The notes beneath the pieces were generated by a model, which was not told where the DNA came from, ran no database searches, and worked only from the letters and a program-made list of their open reading frames with translations. Below are positions 23,582 to 29,275 of a DNA stretch of 29,275 bases, in pieces. Origin of the DNA: JBBDIO01 sp040880365 (lineage in GTDB: Bacteria > Chloroflexota > Anaerolineae > Caldilineales > Caldilineaceae); the NCBI GenBank assembly GCA_040880365.1, contig JBBDIO010000150.1:1-29275 (forward strand), given 5' to 3'. Made by a program: the position numbers and the translations under genes. The number at the start of each line of letters is the position of its first letter. Positions within the stretch are counted from its first letter, which is position 1.

Positions 23582-25117
23582 ATGCCAAACACCTTACGTC
23601 TGAGTGACGGCGGTTATATGCGCCGCCTGGATGTGCAAGGCATCCTGCAAACCCTGTTCAATCTCGAATGTGTCCAGCTCATCGGCTTTAGCAACGTGGG
23701 CAAATCCTCGCTGTTGCGCCTGATTGCCCAGCCCGATGTCTGGATGCAGGAACTGGGCGAAGCGGGCCACGATTTTCTGGTGGTCTATATCGACTGCAAC
23801 CGCATGTTGAACATGAGCGTCCAGGGCTTTTATGAACTGGTCTTGCGCTGTCTACAAGAAAGCTCCGACACGCTGGCGGTCCTGCCCGAATTGACCACGG
23901 CCTATGAAATGCTGGTCGCGCCGGCCAGCGAATTCCAGATCCCCCTGGCGTTCAATCGGGGACTGACTGCGGCCCTGGAATCTACCCCGCGCAAGATTGT
24001 TCTGTTGCTAGACGAATTCGACGAACCCATTTCGCAGATCGATACGCGCGTCTTTATCAATCTGCGGGCCTTGCGCGACCGCCATGTGCACGAGCTGGTC
24101 TATGTCACCGCCACGCACCACAGCTTGCGCCACTATCAGACTGAACGCCACGCCACCGAATTTGCCGAGCTTTTCAGCCGGCGCGCCTGGTATCTCGCGC
24201 CGCTCACCCATTCCGACGTGGAGCGGCTGGTGCACCGCTATGCCGATGCCTACGAAGCCGAGTTTGTGACTGCCGACATCGACTTTGTCTACCAATGGTC
24301 GGGCGGACACCCGGCACTGGCAGAATTTATCTGCAACATTCTGCACCGCGCGCTGCTGCGCGCCGAAGATCAGACGCCGGAAGCCGTGCCCGACACCCGC
24401 GCGGAAACTGGTCTTAACCCACCGGCGGCCAAATCATCGCCGGCCAATTCACCGGCCGCCACTCCAACTGACGTGACCGCGCGCTGGGAACTGCACCGCC
24501 AGATTGCCCAGAAATTGCGCCAGGACGAAGCCATTGCCCACGAATGTGCCAAGCTCTGGGATGGCTGCAACGCGGTAGAACAAGCAATGCTGCGTGCGCT
24601 CTATGGCGTCGGCCTGGCCGACAAATCCAATGGCAGCGGCACACCTGGCAGCGGCACAACCGGCAGCGGCACAGCTGGACAGGCCGACTTGTTACGCCGC
24701 TATTTGCTGGTGAAAATCGAAGACCAGGTGCAGCCCTTTAGCCGCCTGCTCGCCGAATATATCCAACGTCAGGTAAATGCCGAGCAGCAGACCACACCCG
24801 ACAGTCTGTGGGTCGATATTCAGAGCGGCGAAGTGCTGGTAGACGGCACCCCCGTAGAGACCCTGACCAATCTGGAATACAAGTTGATGTTGTTGCTCTT
24901 TCAAAATGCCGAAAAAATCGTGGATAAATATCAGATTGTCACCGAAGTCTGGGGCGAAAGTTATATCGACGAGGTAGACGATACGCGCATCGAAAAGCTG
25001 GTCAGCCGTCTGCGCCAGAAGATCGAACCGGACCCGTCTAGCCCGCGCTTTCTCAACACCGTGCGCGGCCGCGGCTATCGGCTGAGCCTGACCAACGGCG
25101 AACGCCCGACGGATTGA
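23582..25117 (+). CDS. P-loop ATPase fused to a C-terminal OmpR/PhoB-type winged helix
   Basis: A 511-residue protein. An ATPase domain has Walker A GFSNVGKSS (35-43, Lys41) and Walker B KIVLLLDEFDEP (Asp144, Glu145), with a helical region like AAA/STAND or archaeal-type ATPases to about 270. A linker contains a 15-bp-unit triplicate repeat (SGTPGSGTTGSGTAG). A winged-helix DNA-binding domain ends the protein (about 409-505: LWVDIQSGEVLVDG, TNLEYKLMLLLFQNAEKIVD, DTRIEKLVSRLRQKIEPD, VRGRGYRLSL). It is probably a transcription regulator whose DNA binding is gated by ATP or a bound signal. There is no receiver domain and no kinase nearby. The start is uncertain: ATG at 23582 has no strong ribosome site, and a TTG at 23498 would add 28 unconvincing residues. 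Confidence 0.85.
   Translation: MPNTLRLSDGGYMRRLDVQGILQTLFNLECVQLIGFSNVGKSSLLRLIAQPDVWMQELGEAGHDFLVVYIDCNRMLNMSVQGFYELVLRCLQESSDTLAVLPELTTAYEMLVAPASEFQIPLAFNRGLTAALESTPRKIVLLLDEFDEPISQIDTRVFINLRALRDRHVHELVYVTATHHSLRHYQTERHATEFAELFSRRAWYLAPLTHSDVERLVHRYADAYEAEFVTADIDFVYQWSGGHPALAEFICNILHRALLRAEDQTPEAVPDTRAETGLNPPAAKSSPANSPAATPTDVTARWELHRQIAQKLRQDEAIAHECAKLWDGCNAVEQAMLRALYGVGLADKSNGSGTPGSGTTGSGTAGQADLLRRYLLVKIEDQVQPFSRLLAEYIQRQVNAEQQTTPDSLWVDIQSGEVLVDGTPVETLTNLEYKLMLLLFQNAEKIVDKYQIVTEVWGESYIDEVDDTRIEKLVSRLRQKIEPDPSSPRFLNTVRGRGYRLSLTNGERPTD
24632..24676 (+). repeat. Three 15-bp units encoding GSGT repeats
   Basis: GGCAGCGGCACA plus three variable bases occurs three times in tandem (24632-24646, 24647-24661, 24662-24676), giving a flexible Gly/Ser/Thr linker inside the ATPase-wHTH protein. 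Confidence 0.85.
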
Positions 25118-25301
25118 TCGGCTCATGCGTGATTGTGCAAAAGGTCACGACCCAAATTTGGGCGCGCACCGATCATTGGCTATACTTTGCACAGGGATAT
25201 TTTCGCCCTTTTTTCTGGCATCTTGATCATATGCAGCTTTGCGAGTCTGCTGGCAATCGGCCTTTTGGCCTGTGCAGCAGTGGGCGCACCAGGAGGTTTT
25301 C

Positions 25302-25919
25302 ATGGCTAATGTTGCCGATGCAACCGCGACCGCACCCGCGGCAGCCAAACTAGACGCAGCCAAACTAGACAATGCAACGCCCGCAGGGGCAAGCGCAGAA
25401 ACAGCCCCAGCCGCCGCGACAAAACGCTTTCCCGGCACCCCGCGCAACATGGTCGCCGGTATCGCCATGCTATTGGCCTCTGTGATGGCGTTTACGATGG
25501 GCATGACCGAGGTCTTTTTTGCCGAAGCCACGGCCTGGATCTTTGGCATCTGGGGTGGACTGCTCATCTATGCCGGTATGCTGGATATCTTCCGCGTCTA
25601 TGAAATTACCGACGACGCGCTGCTTATCCAGGACGATTTTCGCCCCTGGGGCCGTTTGAAAGTCTGGGATTGGGAGCGACTGAACCGGCTGGATCTGCTG
25701 GTGAAGAAGAACAACGCCCAGGCCAAAGACGTGGAAATGCAGGTCTACTACTATCCCCAAGGCGAATTGGCACAGGAACGCGAAGATCGGGTCTTTGATG
25801 CGGCTCTGGCTCAATTGATCATCGAAAAGGCCGGTCTCAAGCCCAGTGGCAATGCCAACCCCGCGGATCTCACCGCAGTGCCGCTAGACCAGAAACAGAC
25901 CTACATCTGGAGTAAATAG
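25302..25919 (+). CDS. Two-TM membrane protein with a PH-like cytoplasmic domain (unknown function)
   Basis: A 205-residue protein. The first 47 residues are Ala-rich and disordered, with a perfect 15-bp tandem duplication (25341-25370) giving AAKLDAAKLD. Two membrane segments follow (about 49-68 and 76-95), then a soluble part YEITDDALLIQDDFRPWGRLK...DWERLNRLDLLVKKNNAQ...MQVYYYPQGEL. The two-TM-plus-beta layout resembles bacterial PH (YdbT/bPH-like) proteins, but the match is by layout only. I start at the ATG at 25302 because AGGAGG is 5-6 nt upstream; an upstream start at 25239 would add 21 non-signal residues. It is followed by a terminator at 26003. Confidence 0.8.
   Translation: MANVADATATAPAAAKLDAAKLDNATPAGASAETAPAAATKRFPGTPRNMVAGIAMLLASVMAFTMGMTEVFFAEATAWIFGIWGGLLIYAGMLDIFRVYEITDDALLIQDDFRPWGRLKVWDWERLNRLDLLVKKNNAQAKDVEMQVYYYPQGELAQEREDRVFDAALAQLIIEKAGLKPSGNANPADLTAVPLDQKQTYIWSK
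25341..25370 (+). repeat. 15-bp perfect tandem duplication
   Basis: GCAGCCAAACTAGAC at 25341-25355 is repeated at 25356-25370, in frame, giving AAKLDAAKLD. Confidence 0.85.
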
Positions 25920-26002
25920 GCGCGCGCTACGCAACCGCGCTACGTAACGGTGTTTTAGCAGCGATGTTTTATGCCGCGCACAACGTATTCAACGCAGAAC
26001 CC

Positions 26003-26052
26003 AAACGGGAGACTGGCCCGGATCACACTGGTGGCCCGCCTCCCGTTTTTTT
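26003..26052 (+). terminator. Intrinsic terminator of the two-TM protein gene
   Basis: AAACGGGAG (26003-26011) pairs with CTCCCGTTT (26040-26048), followed by a T-run at 26046-26052. The 28-nt loop contains further GGCCC-type sequence. It lies between convergent genes. Confidence 0.75.
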
Positions 26053-26146
26053 ATTGCTTGTGTTTTATTTGCTTGTGGCAATCGTTAATGCAACCGGCAG
26101 ATGCTACGCGTTGCCCTGCGCCCGTTCGAGCGCAACGCATGTGCGC

Positions 26147-26881
26147 CTAGTCGGGCGTTCCCAGCGTGCGCGTCACACCGGCGCGCTTCAATTCCTCATC
26201 CAGCCGCAGTTTATAGACTTCGAGATAGTGAAAAGGCTGGGTCAGATTCAGGTTCAGAATCTGTATATTGAGCAGCCGCACGCGCTCTTCCCAGTTGGTC
26301 ACACAAAGGCCCCACTCATGTGCCAATCGGGCGCGGTCGGCGGTTGCAGTGCTATTCTCTTCGCGTGCGCGAAAAGTGGCGCCCAGCGCGCGCATCTCGC
26401 CACGCAGCGCGTCAATTGCGCCCAGGATAGTCTTGCGGTCGCCAATCCACCCCGGCGTAATCTGATTCTTCTTCATGAGGTTGAAGGCCATTTGCCGATC
26501 TTCGGGCACAAAGGGGTCCCGTTGCAGCGGCTGCGGCTTGCCTTTTCCCGGCAAATTATCGAACAGCCCCCGACGCATGGCTTCTTCCACCCGATTACTC
26601 ACCAGACTCATCCATTCATCCAGCGTTTCGGGCAAATCCTCATCTACGTCCGTCTGCCCGGCGGCAAGCTCCAGCTCAGCGGCATCGGGCGCGGCTTCAC
26701 TGCGATAGGATTGGGCGCGCGCACGCGCCAAACGCAGGCGTTCTTCTTCGCTCTGAGGAGTCGGTTCTGGGATATGGGAATCTTTGGGGCGGGAATCTTT
26801 AGCAGGGCGCGCGCCGGCCCGTTCATCCTGGGCGCGGGGCGAATCGGTAGCACGCGGTGAAGGCTTGGCGGGTGTGGACAT
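26147..26881 (-). CDS. DUF1992 (DnaJ-homologue C28-type) domain protein
   Basis: A 244-residue protein. The N-terminal 80 residues are charged, Pro/Ser-rich and disordered. The conserved domain reads SNRVEEAMRRGLFDNLPGKG (95-114), followed by KPQPLQRDP and a helical C-terminus with LNLTQPFHYLEVYKLRLDEE. The IEEAxxxGxFDNLPGKGKP signature defines DUF1992, found alone in bacteria and in the human DNAJC28. The function is not established. The ATG at 26881 is preferred because AAAGGGAG lies upstream and the longer frame (26950) adds an atypical Cys-containing stretch. A 15-bp-period repeat of GGGAATCTTT (26776-26785 and 26791-26800) gives AKDSRPKDS. Confidence 0.88.
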   Translation of the reverse strand: MSTPAKPSPRATDSPRAQDERAGARPAKDSRPKDSHIPEPTPQSEEERLRLARARAQSYRSEAAPDAAELELAAGQTDVDEDLPETLDEWMSLVSNRVEEAMRRGLFDNLPGKGKPQPLQRDPFVPEDRQMAFNLMKKNQITPGWIGDRKTILGAIDALRGEMRALGATFRAREENSTATADRARLAHEWGLCVTNWEERVRLLNIQILNLNLTQPFHYLEVYKLRLDEELKRAGVTRTLGTPD

Positions 26882-27027
26882 AGTCTCCCTTTCTCTATCT
26901 GTGGGCAACTGTGTGGAGCCGCAACAGACAAAAGCCAATACAAATGCCAAAATGATTGTGCAAATTGTAACAGATTAAATTCGACCTGCCAATTTGATAT
27001 ACCGTTTCATCGTTTCTGTTCGGCCAG

Positions 27028-28128
27028 TCATGTCGCCAGTGGAAATTCCACGCCCGTCAGCGATTCTGAAAGCGCCCACAGCCGCTGGGCGTCGGCATGG
27101 TCATACGATTGGCGACTCGAACGCGTCACCACCGGATGGCCCCACATGCCCAGCAAGCCGTCTGGCCCCACATATTCCCCACCGCGCAAGCCCGGCACCA
27201 CCGCGGCGTAGAGCGTAGGCAGTGCCCCCATTGTTGCATCCTGGGCAAACAGGCGGTTCATGGCCTCCACGATCCACTTGTGCACGGAGCCACCATCCAT
27301 CATCAACCCCTGCACCTGGAGATTGGTCGCAGTATAGCCCGGATGGCAGGCAATACTGCGGACTGTGTGTCCGGCATCGGCCAACCGCTGTTGCAACGCA
27401 TAGGCAAAGTGGAGATTGGCTAGCTTGCTATATTGATAGGCCCGCCACCGGCTATAGCCCATACGGCCATTCAGATTGGCAAAGTCCAGGCTTGCGCCCC
27501 GGTGGACCATGCTGCTCACAGTGACGATACGCGCCTGGAATGTCGCCAGCAACGCGGGCAATAGATGTGCTGTCAGAGCAAAATGGCCCAGATGATTGGT
27601 GGCAAATTGCAGCTCATAGCCATCGACTGTGCGCGTGTAGGGGGTGCTCATCACCCCGGCGTTATTGATCAACAGATCCAGCCGGGGAAAATCTGCCACA
27701 AGCTGCCGGGCAAACGTCGCCACGCTGCCAAGGTCTGCCAAATCCAACTGGCGAACTTCTACATGCGCGTGGGGCGCATGATCCAGAATGGACGCCTGGG
27801 CGCGATGGCCTTTTTCCAGATTGCGCACCGCCAAAATTACATGGGCATTCTGCGCCGCGAGTGCCTGGGCGGTGGCATAGCCAATGCCGCTGTTGCTGCC
27901 TGTAATCACTGCCACGCGCCCCTGCTGGTCGGGAATATCCGCCACACTCCACTTGCCCGCCGCGTGCGGGGCCGCTGCCGGAGTAGCCTGTGTGAGGTCA
28001 CTATTTTGAGTATCGACGATTTGCGTAGAAGCAAGGGGGCGGGCGGGCGTCTCTGTTCGTTCACGAATCATGGATGAATACGTTTCCTGTGTCGCTATAT
28101 GTTCGAGGCTATCATGTTCAGGGGCCAT
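27028..28128 (-). CDS. Short-chain dehydrogenase/reductase (retinol dehydrogenase-like)
   Basis: A 366-residue protein. The SDR core starts near residue 59 (KWSVADIPDQQGRVAVI) with the cofactor motif TGSNSGIG (76-83), NNAG (155-158), catalytic Ser around 205-206 (TVSSMVHRG) and Tyr231-x3-Lys235 (AYQYSKLANLHFAY). It oxidises or reduces an alcohol/carbonyl with NADP(H) or NAD(H). The substrate is unknown. The first 58 residues are an extra low-complexity, probably disordered, extension that most relatives lack. The ATG at 28128 has GAGGG about 5 nt upstream, which supports it; ATG at 28071 is an alternative. It is divergent from fbp. Confidence 0.88.
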   Translation of the reverse strand: MAPEHDSLEHIATQETYSSMIRERTETPARPLASTQIVDTQNSDLTQATPAAAPHAAGKWSVADIPDQQGRVAVITGSNSGIGYATAQALAAQNAHVILAVRNLEKGHRAQASILDHAPHAHVEVRQLDLADLGSVATFARQLVADFPRLDLLINNAGVMSTPYTRTVDGYELQFATNHLGHFALTAHLLPALLATFQARIVTVSSMVHRGASLDFANLNGRMGYSRWRAYQYSKLANLHFAYALQQRLADAGHTVRSIACHPGYTATNLQVQGLMMDGGSVHKWIVEAMNRLFAQDATMGALPTLYAAVVPGLRGGEYVGPDGLLGMWGHPVVTRSSRQSYDHADAQRLWALSESLTGVEFPLAT

Positions 28129-28370
28129 ACGTGCCCTCAGACTAAACTTGTATCCAGACGACCTTGTGCAAAAGCCACACAAGCGCGCCTGTGCATCGCT
28201 GCACCATACACAATGACTGCACAAATATCCGTGATGGGGCTTGCACTTGGGCAGCACGCAGCGTGTTGTATGGGTGGATAGTGCTCATGTCTGCGCGATT
28301 GGGCAATGTTCAGCCGTGCCTTTGCGCGCGTTTGCACGGCGTGCGACAGATGGAAGTTTGGCGAAAATCG

Positions 28371-28379
28371 TGCGATAAT
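28371..28379 (+). promoter_or_regulatory. Extended -10 promoter element for fbp
   Basis: TGC directly precedes GATAAT (28374-28379), an extended -10 match. Initiation near 28386 would give a leader of about 95 nt to the ATG at 28482. Confidence 0.45.
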
Positions 28380-28439
28380 AGGCCCATTGTGATGGCTTGA
28401 ATCAAACTTTTGAATTTACCTGCGAAACCCCAGCGTCAA

Positions 28440-28467
28440 TCAGAAAAGTCAATTCAGAAAAGTCAAT
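28440..28467 (+). repeat. 14-bp tandem duplication in the fbp leader
   Basis: TCAGAAAAGTCAAT occurs at 28440-28453 and 28454-28467. A third degenerate copy (AGAGAAGTCAAT) runs into the start codon, overlapping the GAGGAG ribosome site (28468-28473). Confidence 0.85.
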
Positions 28468-28481
28468 GAGGAGAGAAGTCA

Positions 28482-29275
28482 ATGATGACTGAAACGGAAG
28501 CCATTTTTCCCAATAAGATCACCACAATCGAACGCTATATCCTGGAACAGGAACGCAGCTATCCCGACGCAACCGGCACACTGACTTCGCTGCTCTATGA
28601 TATTGCGATGGCCGCCAAAATCATTGCCACGCGCACCACGCGCGCCGGGCTGGTCGATATTCTGGGCAGCACCGGCGACCAGAACATACAGGGCGAAGAA
28701 GTGCAGAAGCTGGATCGATTTGCCGAGCGCACAATCTTTCGCATCAACGATCACACCGGACGCCTGGCAGTCATGGCTTCGGAAGAGCATGAAGATATCA
28801 TTCCCATTCCCGCCCACTATAACAAGGGCAAATATGTCCTGATTTACGATCCGCTGGATGGATCGTCTAACATCGACTACAACGTGAGCGTGGGCACCAT
28901 TTTCGCCATCTTTCGGCGTATTTCGCCCGATGATGAGCCGGGCACACTGGCAGATTGTCTGCAAGCGGGCAACAAGCTGGTCGCGGCGGGCTATGTGATC
29001 TATGGTTCCAGCACCATGCTGGTCTATTCCACCGGCCAGGGCGTCCACGGCTTCACGCTGGATCCCAGCATTGGCGAATTTCTGCTTTCGCATCCCAACA
29101 TGTGCATTCCGGCCAAAGCCCAATACTATAGTGTGAATCAGGGCTATCAACGCTATTGGACGCCGGGCGTCAATGCGTTTACCAAATGGCTACAGGGCGA
29201 AAACGGCGCCAGCAAAGGCCTGTCGCTCCGCTACATTGGTTCGATGGTGGCCGATTTTCATCGCAATCTGTTAAC
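28482..29275 (+). CDS. fbp: Class I fructose-1,6-bisphosphatase (runs off the right edge)
   Basis: 264 codons are visible out of a usual length of about 330. It hydrolyses fructose-1,6-bisphosphate to fructose-6-phosphate in gluconeogenesis or the Calvin cycle, with Mg ions. Signatures are GEEVQKLDRFAERTIF, ASEEHED (metal-binding Glu pair near 99-100) and YDPLDGSSNIDYNVSVGTIF starting near 122, with Asp123 and Asp126 as metal ligands. Later YGSSTMLVYSTGQGVHGFTL and RYIGSMVADFHRNLL are also family-typical. The ATG at 28482 has GAGGAG 8 nt upstream; a second ATG follows immediately. The C-terminal active-site part lies outside the window. It is divergent from the SDR gene. Confidence 0.96.
   Translation, partial: MMTETEAIFPNKITTIERYILEQERSYPDATGTLTSLLYDIAMAAKIIATRTTRAGLVDILGSTGDQNIQGEEVQKLDRFAERTIFRINDHTGRLAVMASEEHEDIIPIPAHYNKGKYVLIYDPLDGSSNIDYNVSVGTIFAIFRRISPDDEPGTLADCLQAGNKLVAAGYVIYGSSTMLVYSTGQGVHGFTLDPSIGEFLLSHPNMCIPAKAQYYSVNQGYQRYWTPGVNAFTKWLQGENGASKGLSLRYIGSMVADFHRNLL

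Larger units (their letters stand above)
28129..28481. other. Divergent intergenic region, SDR gene / fbp
   Basis: 353 bp with no convincing gene. For fbp, TGCGATAAT at 28371-28379 is an extended -10 element; no -35 is evident. A 14-bp perfect tandem repeat lies in the fbp leader. Confidence 0.55.

Overview
The window is a high-GC bacterial scaffold with two 100-N gaps. It looks like a draft or metagenome-assembled genome, and the gene content suggests a Chloroflexota member, possibly Caldilineae or Anaerolineae. The grounds are a RarA-unknown-domain fusion, an ATPase-winged-helix regulator, a LysM/lamin-tail protein, a zinc-ribbon protein and CUT1 transporters with no ATPase gene nearby. The lineage is an inference from gene content, not a placement.

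Left part (1-10645): an unidentified partial gene is followed by a Gfo/Idh/MocA oxidoreductase. Then comes a divergent catabolic cluster. Leftward are a cysteine hydrolase of the isochorismatase fold and a TIM-barrel sugar isomerase/epimerase. Rightward are a lipoprotein solute-binding protein, two CUT1 permeases, a cytosolic gamma-glutamyltransferase-like Ntn hydrolase and a class V aminotransferase, ending in a perfect 14-bp hairpin. The 757-bp divergent control region holds a promoter and a 20-bp direct repeat with a 30-bp period. The combination suggests uptake and deamidation or transamination of an amino-sugar or amide-linked compound; the substrate cannot be read from sequence.

Middle (10626-12710): a complete tRNA-Leu(UAA) gene is followed by an AT-rich two-gene island encoding a DarT/DarG DNA ADP-ribosylation toxin-antitoxin pair. 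A 28-bp exact copy of the tRNA D-arm-to-anticodon segment lies at the far end, as expected for an insertion at a tRNA site.

Right-centre (12711-20672): a MscS channel with a BON domain, then a leftward group asnS, a WecA/MraY-type transferase (with an unusual Ser in the MGD motif) and a RarA fusion. Next come a gap-truncated Arg/Gly-rich protein and a LysM plus lamin-tail membrane-anchored protein.

Right part (20673-29275): an HtrA-type protease; a second N gap flanked by an identical 55-bp sequence, which is an unmerged contig overlap; a zinc-ribbon protein; and a 40-codon glycosyltransferase remnant. The stop of that remnant overlaps a strong promoter for an ATPase-wHTH regulator. A two-TM protein, a DUF1992 protein, a short-chain dehydrogenase and the start of class I fructose-1,6-bisphosphatase follow.

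A pattern across the window is the large number of short 12-30 bp tandem or near-tandem duplications at gene ends, leaders and linkers.
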